A stretch of DNA of 41,328 bases from Lentisphaerota bacterium (GTDB taxonomy: Bacteria > Verrucomicrobiota > Lentisphaeria > Victivallales > Victivallaceae): contig SUWA01000014.1 of assembly GCA_015061695.1 (NCBI GenBank), forward strand, positions 1 to 41,328, given 5' to 3'. The notes below the pieces were generated by a model. The model ran no database searches and was not told the origin of the DNA. It worked only from the letters and a program-made list of their open reading frames with translations. Shown one piece after another: positions 25,088 through 34,159 of the stretch; position 1 is the first letter of the stretch; each line of letters starts with the position of its first letter. A program made the translations under genes and the position numbers.

Positions 25088-28000
25088 TTAAGGTTGAACA
25101 AATATTATGGTATAAACTTTAAGTAACTCTTTTTTGACGGTTATTCTGCTGACGTTCCATGATCGATCGAATTCAACTGCCGCAGCTTTCCGCCCCGCAA
25201 AATCCGGACTTACAGCGTAAGCGCTCCGCCACGGCCCGGGCAGTTCAAAAGTTATGTCCTCTGCCAACTCCGGAAATGCCGGATCGGGCAAAGCGGCCAG
25301 CATCGGCTTGCCGGGTGTATTGCTGCAAGCCGTGGCGTTGAGCAAATGCACCACCATTTGATCCTGCTGCCGGTAAAGCGAGGTTAAAACCATTTCCGGC
25401 GCCTTGATTTGCCAGCACTGCGCGTTGGCAGTCAATTTGTTGAGCAGCTGCCGGTAAACTTGATCGACCACCGGATCGGGCTGAAAAGTCCACATCCGCC
25501 CCGGAGTGCCTTCCGCCGCGTAAAGCGCCGACCCCAGCAGAATATTCAGGTAATAGACTTTGCCTTTGCCGTAATCCTGACTCAAAAGGTGTTCGCGCCG
25601 CTTGGCCAGCGGAAAGATCCGGAGCGGAGCGCTGACGCTCACGCGTTCCATTCCCGGCAAGGCAAATCGTCTGACCGAAGCTGCGGTTGCCGACGGAGCT
25701 TGCTTGAATATATCTTCAAAGGCCCACACCTGCCGCTGACGGCCGTTTTCATCGTAAACACCGCTGTTGCCGGTTATCAAAACCGTTCCGCCATTACGGG
25801 CAAACTCCTTGACCGCAGCAACTTCTGTATCTGATAAACAGCTGCATCCGCCGACGATCAGCACCTTGTATGCCGACAGAACTTCCGGCTTCAAACTCAT
25901 CTGCCCGATGATAGAATAAGGTATGTGCATCATATCCAGTGTTTGCGCGGTGCCGAAAAGCTCGCCCAGCAGCGCCCCCACCGGCGCAAAATCCCGGCTG
26001 GGACTGGAAAAAAGCAGCGCGATCTTACTCTCGGGCACCGCCAGATCGGAACGCATATTTTCCTGCGTAAAATCCAGAAACGCCTTGCTGCCGCTCTCTT
26101 TGGACGGGTGCGATACCCACACCGCCTGACCATGCATATTCACCATTGCCCAGCCGAAATAAGCGCCATCCCAGTCGGGCTGCTGCTGGATCAACCCCCA
26201 AATCGGATAACCGTAAGCGGTGCGCATTAAATTTTTGGCCCGCCGATACCCCGGGATCGTGCGGCTGCTGCGCAGAATATTGCGGCTCATTATTTCCGTA
26301 CCGATAAAGTCAGCGCCGCGGGCATCTTCAAACAGATCCGCGCCCAGCCGCAGCGGCGCCCAGCGGTCGGTGAAACCGTAATGTGTAGAGTAAACCAGCA
26401 GACTGACCGAAGGATTGACCGTGTTGATCGCCTGACGCATTTCGACCCACCAATCCCCGACTTTCTGCTTGCGCCACTTTTGCCAGATCAGCTTGAGTTC
26501 AGTCGGATTTTTGCCGAAAAACGCATCCAGTTCATTGACCGGTATGTGCCAGTTGGTATCCTTGTAGAACTGTTCACGGCAATATTGGCAACTGCAGCAG
26601 TCCGGGAAAAAGTGTGCTTCGTCCAGCATAAACCCATCCACACCGCCTTTGACCAGTTCCAGAATATACGCCGTATAGCGTTTCCGGAAATCCGGATTCA
26701 TTATGCAGAGCTGATATCCCGGCAGCTGGTTGTGTATATTGCGCGTAACCTCCGGCAAACGTTCTGCCAGAATACGGAATCCGCCATCCAGATTCCACAG
26801 CAAAGTTACATCGTGGTGGTCAATGAGTTTCATATCATGTTTATGAGCTTCCTGCGCCAGCTTTATGATCGACTGCTGTCCGCGCTCAATGTGGTTGAAA
26901 TAGGTGTGACGGCTGTGCAACCCGCTCAACAGCAGCGTATTGGCACGGCGTTGACGCTGCTGCTCAAAATATTTTCCCAGTGCTTCCGGGTCATCAAGTT
27001 CGCCCAGCGTGGAGCTGTTGCTCAACATGTTGCCGATAACGGCACTGTAGCGCCAGCGCAGTTGGGGATCATCGGCCTTGACCGTCAGGACCTTATCGGG
27101 CGTATTTTTGCGCACATTGGCGCTTTCTCTGCCGGGTTCCGGCAGGAAAAACTTTTGCACATCGCAAGGGAAACTGACTGGTCTGGCGTAGTCAATATTG
27201 CGGAAAAGATTCCCCGGCTCATAACCGTTGCTCACCCAGGGTCCGCGCCGGAAACTGAAATCTTCGGCACTGCTGATCAATCGCTGCAAGCCCAGCGTGG
27301 AAACCATAAAATTACCCTTGAACGTAAATTCAGCACTGCCATTTTCGATCCAAACAGCTTTACACAGTGTCATACCCTGCTGTTTGCCGGGGGTGATCTT
27401 GCCGGATATAAGCTCGCCGTTGCAGTAAAGATCGAATTCAGCGCTCCGGTTTTGCATATTGCCGATACCCACACTGACAATATAAACACCCGGAGCCAGA
27501 CCGCTGACTTTGAATACGCCATCCTGACCGGCTACATAACTGTAATAAGCGCCGGGGTATTGACCTTTTTCTTTTTTCAGCGTGCTGTTTTTCACCCAGC
27601 CGAACTGCGATTGCGCAGAATAATTCTGCACATCTGCGGCAGTATACTGCCCGCCCTTGAGTTCAGCACCAAAGCTGTAAAGCCGTTCCGGCGCAAAACT
27701 TTGATCGTAGAAAAAATTTTCCAGCGCGTGATCGCGTTTGTAATTGTTCATATCGCCGGCGCGGATGCAAAGTTTGGTTCCGGTAAAACCGCCGTGTTCC
27801 AACAGACGGCTGCCGCCGAAAAAGCGCAGTTTATCGCTGTCGCGCCGGCAATGCCACAAGCCTTTGAGCGCGCCAAAGGGATAAATACTGATAAAATCCC
27901 CCGGCCCGATGGGATTAAAGTCAAAAACCAGCTTATTGCCCTGCCCGTCATCCATGGCCAGATAGCGCCAATCGCTGTTGCACATCATGGTGCGTTCTTT

Positions 28001-28462
28001 CAATTCGCTGAACTTGCCGCTCCGGAAAGTCTTGCCGGTGGCACGCCCCACATAGCCGGAATAACTGCCGTTGGCAAATCTTTCGTAAGGCATGGTCAGG
28101 GTAACAAGTTTATTGCTGTCCAGCGTGGAGGCAAAAGCTCCAACTTCGGTCATAAAAGTTATTTCCACAAGTTTACCTCCGGCGTGCAAAGCGATCTCCA
28201 GCCGGAAATTGTAATCTTTTACTTCGCTCCAGACATTGTAGACTGTTGTACCGTCAGGCAATTGCTGAACAGAGTATTGCCGATTTTCGCCGGCAGATCC
28301 ATTGCTGACCTGCGCGGTGATCGAGTCGATCAGCAGTGCCTGATTGTAATAGATTTGAAAAGCTCCGGGAGTCGGATTTTTCACCTCAAAAATTCCTTCA
28401 GCAGCGCAGACTGCACTTGCTGTTGTCAGGCATAACAGCAGGCAGCTCAAAAAATTTTTCAT
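25088..28462 (-). CDS. Secreted glycoside hydrolase-like protein, 1124 residues
   Basis: Signal peptide ([20 protein letters not shown], cleavage near 20). About 25-290 is beta-rich, like the substrate-binding sandwich of large glycosidases. About 300-395 resembles a malectin-type carbohydrate-binding module ([18 protein letters not shown] to [10 protein letters not shown]). About 480-790 looks like a TIM barrel, with [18 protein letters not shown] (611-628), where D614 and E615 could be catalytic. About 810-970 matches the GH42-type trimerisation (glutamine-amidotransferase-like) domain ([30 protein letters not shown]). No known GH family can be assigned with certainty. It overlaps the regulator gene by four bases (ATGA), so the regulator probably responds to its sugar product. 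AAAGGAAAA is the ribosome-binding site. Exported substrate degradation is the likely role. Confidence 0.75.
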   Translation of the reverse strand: MKNFLSCLLLCLTTASAVCAAEGIFEVKNPTPGAFQIYYNQALLIDSITAQVSNGSAGENRQYSVQQLPDGTTVYNVWSEVKDYNFRLEIALHAGGKLVEITFMTEVGAFASTLDSNKLVTLTMPYERFANGSYSGYVGRATGKTFRSGKFSELKERTMMCNSDWRYLAMDDGQGNKLVFDFNPIGPGDFISIYPFGALKGLWHCRRDSDKLRFFGGSRLLEHGGFTGTKLCIRAGDMNNYKRDHALENFFYDQSFAPERLYSFGAELKGGQYTAADVQNYSAQSQFGWVKNSTLKKEKGQYPGAYYSYVAGQDGVFKVSGLAPGVYIVSVGIGNMQNRSAEFDLYCNGELISGKITPGKQQGMTLCKAVWIENGSAEFTFKGNFMVSTLGLQRLISSAEDFSFRRGPWVSNGYEPGNLFRNIDYARPVSFPCDVQKFFLPEPGRESANVRKNTPDKVLTVKADDPQLRWRYSAVIGNMLSNSSTLGELDDPEALGKYFEQQRQRRANTLLLSGLHSRHTYFNHIERGQQSIIKLAQEAHKHDMKLIDHHDVTLLWNLDGGFRILAERLPEVTRNIHNQLPGYQLCIMNPDFRKRYTAYILELVKGGVDGFMLDEAHFFPDCCSCQYCREQFYKDTNWHIPVNELDAFFGKNPTELKLIWQKWRKQKVGDWWVEMRQAINTVNPSVSLLVYSTHYGFTDRWAPLRLGADLFEDARGADFIGTEIMSRNILRSSRTIPGYRRAKNLMRTAYGYPIWGLIQQQPDWDGAYFGWAMVNMHGQAVWVSHPSKESGSKAFLDFTQENMRSDLAVPESKIALLFSSPSRDFAPVGALLGELFGTAQTLDMMHIPYSIIGQMSLKPEVLSAYKVLIVGGCSCLSDTEVAAVKEFARNGGTVLITGNSGVYDENGRQRQVWAFEDIFKQAPSATAASVRRFALPGMERVSVSAPLRIFPLAKRREHLLSQDYGKGKVYYLNILLGSALYAAEGTPGRMWTFQPDPVVDQVYRQLLNKLTANAQCWQIKAPEMVLTSLYRQQDQMVVHLLNATACSNTPGKPMLAALPDPAFPELAEDITFELPGPWRSAYAVSPDFAGRKAAAVEFDRSWNVSRITVKKELLKVYTIIFVQP

Positions 28463-29520
28463 AACATTTTTCCTTTATATTTTTTTCTGTCCAGCACAAA
28501 AACCGGTTCGACCTGGCAAACCGGTTCGCGCTGAAGTTTTTTCATCCGCCGGTAGAGCATCTCCACCCCCTGTTCAACCAGTTGTTCGATTTCCAACGTA
28601 CAGTAGCCGCTCTCACGCGGTTCCAGCAGTTCGCCCAACGTTAAGATAACATAATCTTTTTTGCTGCGGTACCCCGATGCAATAAACTGTTTTTCCACTG
28701 TGTAAGCGTGATAATCGTTGTAACAAACCACGCCCAGCGGTCTGCAATCTTCCGGCAGCGGCCGGTAAAATGATTCCAGCTCCGCACACTCCAGCACATC
28801 CGGCACTATCGTATGACTGATTTTATCCGAATCAAAACCATGCTTTTTCAACAGATTTATCATACCGTCCAGCCGGCCGTCAACAGCCGGATTGGCTATT
28901 ATATTTACTTTTTTCACGCCGCAGCTCAACAAATATACCGCCATGCGTTCAGTAGCCGTTTGGTAGTTGTAACAAACCATATTATCAAATTTTTCAGCAG
29001 TAAAACCGGTTATGATCACATAGGGCAGCTGATTTTTTTCCAGATAATCGACTGCCGCCGGATCTACCTGCGGCGAAATATAGATCACGCCCGATGCCGA
29101 GTGCAGCAAACTGCTCATATTCTCCAAATCACTCTTGCCGATGGTGATGACCGGAATATGTTCGCGCATCAGCCGGTTATAGGTTATTTCCTGTAACGTC
29201 CAGGTCCACGGAGCATAACGGTAATTGAAATACAACCCCTGTTTAACCACATCACGCACGACCACCACCTTCAAACCGCGCCCTCCGCCGGAACGTTCGC
29301 CCAATGGCAGCACCACCGGGCTGCTGCCGCGCCGACGCCGGATAAGTTTACTGGCCGCCAGCTCATCCAGTACCCGTTTGACGGTGGCTGCACTGGTATT
29401 GAACTCACGCATAAGCTCCGCCGCCGATGGCAGATGATCGCCGCAGCGGTATTCGCCCAGCAATATTTGTGTCATCAGTGTCGTTTGCAAACGGAATGAT
29501 TTGGAAAACTCTCTATCCAT
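28459..29520 (-). CDS. GntR-type regulator with LacI-like ligand-binding domain
   Basis: The 353-residue protein has an N-terminal winged helix of the GntR family (about 8-75: LMTQILLGEYRCGDHLPSAAELMREFNTS, then ATVKRVLDELAASKLIRRRRG). A periplasmic-binding-protein-like domain follows (about 83-345; GVIYISPQVDP, LPYVIITGFTAEKFD, VCYNYQTATERMAVYLLSCG, PLGVVCYNDYHAY). This is the AraR-like architecture: the C-terminal domain senses a sugar and the winged helix binds DNA. It starts the operon with the glycosidase and pseudopilins and very likely controls it. No Shine-Dalgarno is visible and the promoter predicts almost no leader. A perfect 12-bp palindrome inside codons 10-13 (29482-29493) could be its operator. 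Confidence 0.88.
   Translation of the reverse strand: MDREFSKSFRLQTTLMTQILLGEYRCGDHLPSAAELMREFNTSAATVKRVLDELAASKLIRRRRGSSPVVLPLGERSGGGRGLKVVVVRDVVKQGLYFNYRYAPWTWTLQEITYNRLMREHIPVITIGKSDLENMSSLLHSASGVIYISPQVDPAAVDYLEKNQLPYVIITGFTAEKFDNMVCYNYQTATERMAVYLLSCGVKKVNIIANPAVDGRLDGMINLLKKHGFDSDKISHTIVPDVLECAELESFYRPLPEDCRPLGVVCYNDYHAYTVEKQFIASGYRSKKDYVILTLGELLEPRESGYCTLEIEQLVEQGVEMLYRRMKKLQREPVCQVEPVFVLDRKKYKGKML
29482..29493. promoter_or_regulatory. Perfect 12-bp palindrome, possible operator of the GntR/LacI-type regulator
   Basis: CGTTTGCAAACG, perfectly self-complementary, inside the start of the regulator gene about 30 bases after the predicted transcription start. A site there would block its own transcription. 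The sequence also encodes part of the protein, so the palindrome may be chance. Confidence 0.35.
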
Positions 29521-29670
29521 AACTGTTAGTATAACTCAAACCGCTCTTTTTTTCAACCCCTCAATCGCTTAAACAGCCCCAAAAGCGACTCATCTGATGA
29601 GCTAACTTAATACAAGAATTTAACAGGCAAGATATTACAAACTAAACCCACGATGCATGTACTGCCAAAG
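29521..29670. other. Short intergenic region between ABC exporter and regulator operon
   Basis: Both neighbours are on the minus strand. The region holds the promoter described at 29528-29556, the palindrome CTCATC-T-GATGAG (29589-29601), and a weak 6-bp stem TCGCTT/AAGCGA (29565-29570 with 29583-29588). No proper terminator for the exporter gene is visible, so some read-through into the regulator operon is possible. Confidence 0.4.
29528..29556 (-). promoter_or_regulatory. Sigma-70 promoter of the regulator-glycosidase-pseudopilin operon
   Basis: On the minus strand: TTGAAA (29556-29551), a 17-base spacer, TATACT (29533-29528). The start codon begins at 29520, only 7 bases after the -10 box, so the transcript would start at or within two bases of the ATG (leaderless mRNA). 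A further palindrome, CTCATC-T-GATGAG (29589-29601), lies about 33 bases upstream of the -35 box. Confidence 0.7.
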
Positions 29671-31326
29671 TCATTTCTTTTGCAGAGTTTCCAACTGCAG
29701 TATCGGCCAGTTGGATCTTTCCGGCAGATCGTGTACGATCGCAATCACGCTTTTGCTGCCGGGCAATTTTTGCAGCAGATTGTAGAATGTCTGACGGCCG
29801 GCCATATCCAAATTGGCGGCAGCTTCGTCGAACAGCAGCCAATCGCTGTCGCGCAGAAGTTCGCGCACCAGCGCCAGACGCAGCCGCTCGCCGCCGGAAA
29901 AGTTTTCGCCGCGTTCAGCTACTTGAGCATCCAATCTTTCCGGCAAACGCTCCAACAGCTCCATGCAGTCGAGCTGCCGGAAGATTTCCCCGATTTCTTC
30001 ATCGCTGCGGAACGTATTGCCCAGCAGCAGATTTTCCCGCAAAGTACCGCGGATGAATTCCGGATGCTGCCCGATATAGCCGATCCGCGAGCGGTAACTG
30101 CCCAACGGATAATCCGCAATATTACACTTATTGATCCGGATCGTTCCGCGCTGGGGCGCATACAAGCGCAGCAGCAGCGAAAAGAGCGTACTTTTGCCGC
30201 TGCCGTTGGCTCCGCACAAAAATACCCCGCTGCCGTATGCCACGCGCAGATCCAATCCGCTGATGACCCGGCGGTCAGCGTGATAAGCAAAATCGACATT
30301 TTCAATGATCAGATCGCCGCGCAGATCAACCGGTTTTTCTTCCGAGCCGCAGCCTTCCTGATCTTCGGTATGCTGCTGAAAGACCTCCTGCATCCGGTTC
30401 CAGGCGGCCACGGCGGCCTGCTGCTGAACCAGCAATGTGCCTAATGTGCGCGACGGAGCAAAAACCAGATTCATCAACAGCAGCAGCGCCCACACCTCGC
30501 CCAAAGTGCTGCGGTTGTGGATCACCAGATAAAGCCCGCCCAGCAGAATGATCCCGCCGCACAGCCAGACCGGGATCTGCAAACATCCCAGAAAGATATT
30601 TTCGTGAGTCAGACGGCTGAACATAAGTTTGCTCCAGCGTTTCAGCCCGCTGTCGATGCGGTCGCCGGCACTGTGGTCGGCAACGTGAGTTTTCAGCGCA
30701 GTATGGTTGGTCAGATACTCCTGCATAAGATGCCGCTCCGACGCCACGCACTCCTGCAGCTGCAGCGAAAGTGCATACTGCCGTTTGCGGAAAAAGTAAC
30801 AGATCAAACCTTGAAGCACCAGAAACGGCAGCAGCAGCACCGCGCAGCGCCAATCCAGCACTACGATCATGCCCATGGCCGCCAGCAGTTTGATCCCCTC
30901 GCCCGGCAGCGCCAGCGCTCCGCCGGAAGCAAACACGCATATTTCGCCGGCATCGTGCTGAATGCGGTTGAAAAAGTATCCGGCCCCGCGGCTGCGCAAA
31001 AAATCCTCCGGCAGTGCCAGCAGATGCCGGAAAATCCGGCTCTTGAGCGTTTTGCGCAACCGGATGCTCAAAACACCCCGCACCACCCGGGCCAGACTGC
31101 GCAGTGCAAACTGTCCGGCCAGCAATATACTCAATATCACTGCCGCGCGCACCACGATCCAGCCTTGCGAGGCATTGGTGGCGTCGATCATATATTTCTG
31201 CACCAATGGACTGATACTGCTGAAGATCACCGCCAGGGCTTCGGCGGCGATAACCGTCAGCGAAAAGCGCCGGAAATCCCGATGCAAAACCAATTTCAAC
31301 AACGCGCCACTGGGATTATCAGTCAT
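29671..31326 (-). CDS. ABC exporter, fused permease and ATPase (half-transporter)
   Basis: The 551-residue protein has an N-terminal membrane domain (about 20-300, around six helices) and a nucleotide-binding domain (about 335-551). It has Walker A GANGSGKS (372-379), Q-loop YIGQ, signature FSGGE (476-480), Walker B WLLFDE (496-501), a D-loop ANLD instead of SALD, and H-loop H532. It would work as a homodimer. There is no N-terminal C39 peptidase domain, so any leader removal must be done by another protein. Family relatives export lipids, peptides or RiPPs. GGAGG lies 9 bases before the ATG. It overlaps the nucleotidyltransferase gene by 8 bases and is the last gene of the cassette. No clear terminator follows in 29530-29670. 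Confidence 0.9.
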   Translation of the reverse strand: MTDNPSGALLKLVLHRDFRRFSLTVIAAEALAVIFSSISPLVQKYMIDATNASQGWIVVRAAVILSILLAGQFALRSLARVVRGVLSIRLRKTLKSRIFRHLLALPEDFLRSRGAGYFFNRIQHDAGEICVFASGGALALPGEGIKLLAAMGMIVVLDWRCAVLLLPFLVLQGLICYFFRKRQYALSLQLQECVASERHLMQEYLTNHTALKTHVADHSAGDRIDSGLKRWSKLMFSRLTHENIFLGCLQIPVWLCGGIILLGGLYLVIHNRSTLGEVWALLLLMNLVFAPSRTLGTLLVQQQAAVAAWNRMQEVFQQHTEDQEGCGSEEKPVDLRGDLIIENVDFAYHADRRVISGLDLRVAYGSGVFLCGANGSGKSTLFSLLLRLYAPQRGTIRINKCNIADYPLGSYRSRIGYIGQHPEFIRGTLRENLLLGNTFRSDEEIGEIFRQLDCMELLERLPERLDAQVAERGENFSGGERLRLALVRELLRDSDWLLFDEAAANLDMAGRQTFYNLLQKLPGSKSVIAIVHDLPERSNWPILQLETLQKK

Positions 31327-32476
31327 TTTTCAACGCCTCCGCCTGTTTGATAAGTTTACGCCGCGCTTTGAGTTGTTTATCCGGGCAAAACATATATTTG
31401 ATGAAGCGGCCGCCCTTACCCAGCAAATCCCATATAAAACACCGGCTCAAGCGCCAGTATGCACCGGATTCAGGCAAATGGTATTTTTGACGCAACGATC
31501 TTGCACTCATACGCTTAAAGCCATGTTTGACGCCTTGCAGAACGCCTCCGCGCTCATCGTGGAGATCAAACTCACCGGCTTCCACATTTTCTATATCAAA
31601 GTTGCTTTCCACCAATTCCCGGAACGCGGCGGCGGCTTCGGCATCGCCTTGCATGATTTGCAATGTTTCCGGAGTCCAGAATTCCGGATAGGCGCTCAAC
31701 AGATTGCCCGGGTACGGCAGATCCCACTGTCTGGCCATCTGCTTGAGTTCAGCCCAATCGACCGGGTTTTTCTGCATCAGAAATGCGGCATCCAGCAATA
31801 ATTTTACCGCCGGCTGATGCGAATACATCCAACTGGCCGCATGGCAGGCTGATTGCAGCAAATTCAATTCCGCGCTCAAAACATGTTGAAAACGCCCCGG
31901 AGCCACCGGAGTTATATATTTCCACAAATCATACGCATCCACCCCGCCAAACTGGGCAAAGGTGCGATGCGGCTCCAGGCATATACCGTTTTTATAGTGC
32001 TGCGAATAATGGTGGTGCATAGTGTTGAGATCCACCGGACGCTCCGGCTGCCAACCGTTTCCGGCCAGCAGTTCCAACGCGCGGACGCAATCATCCGGGT
32101 GGATAAGCACATCCCAATCGCTCAAGTAACGCAGCGCCGGCGCCGGGTAGCAGCGGTAGGCCAGATCCATGCCTTTGAACGGCGCAAAACGGATTTGGTT
32201 TTGCTCGAAAAGTTGACATAACTCCTTGAACGCCACTTGCATTTGCAGCATTATTATCGAGCGTTTGCGATAAATCAAACTTAATTTACTGTTCAAATCT
32301 TCCGGCAGAATCGGGTGCAGAAAATAGTAAAACAGCGGCAGGAGTTTCTGTGATTTGAGTTTTTCCCGCAAGCACGCCTGTTCCGGTGCGGCAAGCTGCT
32401 GATAATACGTCCCGGCGCTGCCGGAAACCGCTGCTTTGAGAAACTCCAGCAGTCCGCGATCAAGTTTATTGTCCAT
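31319..32476 (-). CDS. NTP_transf_5-type nucleotidyltransferase family protein
   Basis: The 385-residue protein has the core pattern of the NTP_transf_5 (PF14907) branch: FAPFKGMDLAYRCYPAPALRYLSDWDVLI at about 97-125. KG resembles the nucleotide loop, and D120/D122 form the metal-binding D-x-D pair. The flanking halves are helical. The family belongs to the pol-beta-like superfamily and is found in RiPP and polysaccharide clusters, but its substrate is unknown; it could add a nucleotide or phosphate-linked group to a peptide or sugar. ATG 32476 is chosen because GGAGG is 9 bases before it; ATG 32485 sits directly on that GGAGG. It overlaps the peptidase gene by 11 bases and the ABC gene by 8. 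Confidence 0.8.
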   Translation of the reverse strand: MDNKLDRGLLEFLKAAVSGSAGTYYQQLAAPEQACLREKLKSQKLLPLFYYFLHPILPEDLNSKLSLIYRKRSIIMLQMQVAFKELCQLFEQNQIRFAPFKGMDLAYRCYPAPALRYLSDWDVLIHPDDCVRALELLAGNGWQPERPVDLNTMHHHYSQHYKNGICLEPHRTFAQFGGVDAYDLWKYITPVAPGRFQHVLSAELNLLQSACHAASWMYSHQPAVKLLLDAAFLMQKNPVDWAELKQMARQWDLPYPGNLLSAYPEFWTPETLQIMQGDAEAAAAFRELVESNFDIENVEAGEFDLHDERGGVLQGVKHGFKRMSARSLRQKYHLPESGAYWRLSRCFIWDLLGKGGRFIKYMFCPDKQLKARRKLIKQAEALKND

Positions 32477-33020
32477 TGCCACCATCCTCCGGCACGCGGA
32501 ACCGCAACCGATTGCGCCAGCTGTTGTAAACTACTGCACCGGAACCCGTCCGGCGGGCGATGGCTTGATTGCGGTAGTAATAACATGTTTCCTCACCGAA
32601 CGATGTCTTTTCGCGCAGCGTTATCCGCCAGAAAAAGAGCTTTTCCAACCGCTTGAACCAGTCAGCGGCCCAACGGCGCCGGCGCTGAAGTTTCTGGTGT
32701 TGTTTAAACAGTTTCATCCCCGCCGCGCCGCCGGCGATCGGCCGTACCGCGCCGGTTTCGTCCGCCGCACCGGTTACCAATTTAAAATCGCTGCCGGCGG
32801 TCAGCACCAGCTTGTCGGGCTGAAAATTATTGTCGCCCATGGTCACTGCCCGCCCGTCTGCAATTTGGATGACCCGGTGAACGTATTGCTTCCCGGCCGA
32901 AAATACCGCCACAACATCCCCGATCTGCAGTTGCTCAAAGTCAATATTTTCCAACTGCAGACGCTCCCCGGCAGTAAAAACACTGCGCATACTGTTGCCG
33001 TAATAGACCGGAGATGTCAT
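32466..33020 (-). CDS. Small S24/S26 signal-peptidase-like protein without membrane anchor
   Basis: The 184-residue protein starts almost at the active site: GNSMRS (8-13) carries the presumed nucleophile Ser10, then IGDVVAVFSAGKQYVHRVI (33-51) and MGDNN (61-65). The VHRVI and GDNN pattern, with H48 and D63, resembles the Ser-His-Asp type (SipW/Sec11-like) rather than Ser-Lys; K44 is nearby as an alternative. There is no N-terminal membrane helix and no TM segment elsewhere. After about residue 100 the chain is basic and ends with a segment of unknown fold. It may process a leader peptide in the cytoplasm or at the ABC exporter. It is 9 bases after the PqqD-like gene, with GGAG near the start. 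Confidence 0.75.
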   Translation of the reverse strand: MTSPVYYGNSMRSVFTAGERLQLENIDFEQLQIGDVVAVFSAGKQYVHRVIQIADGRAVTMGDNNFQPDKLVLTAGSDFKLVTGAADETGAVRPIAGGAAGMKLFKQHQKLQRRRRWAADWFKRLEKLFFWRITLREKTSFGEETCYYYRNQAIARRTGSGAVVYNSWRNRLRFRVPEDGGNGQ

Positions 33021-33029
33021 CGGGCAATA

Positions 33030-33290
33030 TCACTCCATGCTCAAAAGATTTTTTTCGCACAACACAGCGGCAAATTTTTCCGCATCGCGCTGCGCATCCG
33101 GCAAAGTGATGCCGTCAAAATTTTCCACCAGCAAGGCGGCGGCTTCGGCAATGGATAAATTGTTTTCAAAGGCTTTCCACAGCACTACACCGCTCTTGTT
33201 GAGGGTCATAACTCTATTGTTATCGGGATTGAAAACGATCCCGGTATGATCGACTTCTTCCTGCATTACAGCAAAAGGGTTGATTTTCAT
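33030..33290 (-). CDS. PqqD-family peptide-recognition protein
   Basis: The 86-residue protein has the PqqD plan: a small beta-hairpin (GIVFNPDNNRVMTLNKSGVVLWKAF, about 17-41) followed by three helices (SIAEAAALLVENFDG, DAQRDAEKFAAVLCEKNLL). PqqD-like domains are the RiPP recognition elements that hold a precursor's leader and hand it to modifying enzymes. It is the adaptor that makes the neighbouring kinase, peptidase, nucleotidyltransferase and exporter look like one maturation system. It overlaps the HprK-like gene by four bases (ATGA), as is common for partners. No short precursor gene is seen in the window; the client may be the upstream giant protein or a distant peptide. Confidence 0.88.
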   Translation of the reverse strand: MKINPFAVMQEEVDHTGIVFNPDNNRVMTLNKSGVVLWKAFENNLSIAEAAALLVENFDGITLPDAQRDAEKFAAVLCEKNLLSME

Positions 33291-34153
33291 AAAATTGCTC
33301 CCAAAGTTTCGGCTATATTACCTTGTAAATGTGCCATAAATGCCCGAGGCGGAAACATGGCGGTCATTTTATCCACCGACTCTTTCAGCACACCGGCCAA
33401 CACCGTTTTTTCGGCCGCGGGCAAATTGCCGCAGTTCCACAGATAATGAAAAAAACTGCACCGGTAAAGCTGCGCGTAAAACTCTGCCGGAGAAATACTT
33501 TCCAGCGATTCGCGTTCCTGCCCCCGGCTGATGGCCAATATGCCGCTTACTTCCAGCGGCGGCGAAAAGGGGTAATCCAAATTGCTCAACCCCTCGCGGC
33601 ACGCGCTCCAGGTGGGCAATCGGTAAGCATAAAGTTTGCCGTCCGGGGCGTGTTCCAGCATGATCATATCATCGGCCACCGCTTCGCCGCCGGCGGCTTT
33701 ATAACGCCTGACGCTGGTACTTTTGCCGATGCCGCTCTCGCCGCACAGCAAAAGTGCCCGGCCGGATTTTTCCAGCATGGAACAATGCATCAGATGCGCC
33801 TTGTTCCCGCGCTGGATCGCCGCGGCCGCGCCGCCGGTTACTGACATTTGCCAGATAAATACTGCCAGCCGGTGCCGGTGCAGCCGCTCGGGCGTTTTGA
33901 CAAATATCCGGCACTGACGCCGCTCTGGGTCATAAAAGGCATCCACCGTGCCGCTGGCAAACATCTGCGGCAGCTGCGTTGGCAGTTCCGCATGGAGGTC
34001 TTCGCAAAGCGCATGCGGCACAATGCTGTTATCATCAAGCAATTCTGTATGCGTCAAGCGAGCCAGCGTGGAAAAATCCGCCGCTGACCCGCCGTAATTC
34101 CCCTGCAGCACGATTGCTTGTTCGTGCTGCAGAGAAAGTTTGAGTTGTTTCAT
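33287..34153 (-). CDS. HPr-kinase-like P-loop kinase of a PqqD-linked cassette
   Basis: The 288-residue protein has a beta-rich N-terminal part and a C-terminal P-loop domain with GESGIGKST (138-146) and AVADDMIML (158-166), the same spacing as in HPr kinase/phosphatase, where the VADD acid acts as base. HLMHCSMLEKSGRALLL precedes the P-loop as in other HprK-related kinases of RiPP clusters. Lasso-peptide kinases of this kind phosphorylate a C-terminal Ser; other relatives have unknown targets. It begins 6 bases after the stop of the giant protein with only a weak ribosome-binding site, so it is probably translated from the same message. The true HPr system is not nearby, so a carbon-control role is unlikely. 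Confidence 0.85.
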   Translation of the reverse strand: MKQLKLSLQHEQAIVLQGNYGGSAADFSTLARLTHTELLDDNSIVPHALCEDLHAELPTQLPQMFASGTVDAFYDPERRQCRIFVKTPERLHRHRLAVFIWQMSVTGGAAAAIQRGNKAHLMHCSMLEKSGRALLLCGESGIGKSTSVRRYKAAGGEAVADDMIMLEHAPDGKLYAYRLPTWSACREGLSNLDYPFSPPLEVSGILAISRGQERESLESISPAEFYAQLYRCSFFHYLWNCGNLPAAEKTVLAGVLKESVDKMTAMFPPRAFMAHLQGNIAETLGAIL

Positions 34154-34159
34154 TAACTA

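Noticed and set aside
26381-28435. Plus-strand frame (684 codons) opposite the glycosidase-like gene
   Set aside because: Antisense shadow; the minus-strand gene has a signal peptide, domains and a ribosome-binding site.
29671-34153. Lasso-peptide biosynthetic cluster
   Set aside because: HprK-like, PqqD-like, nucleotidyltransferase and ABC genes fit in part, but the asparagine-synthetase-like cyclase, transglutaminase-like protease and a short precursor are missing.
33287-34153. True HPr kinase/phosphatase of carbon catabolite control
   Set aside because: The P-loop and VADD motif fit, but the N-terminal half differs and the neighbours are PqqD-type cassette genes, not ptsH or ptsI.
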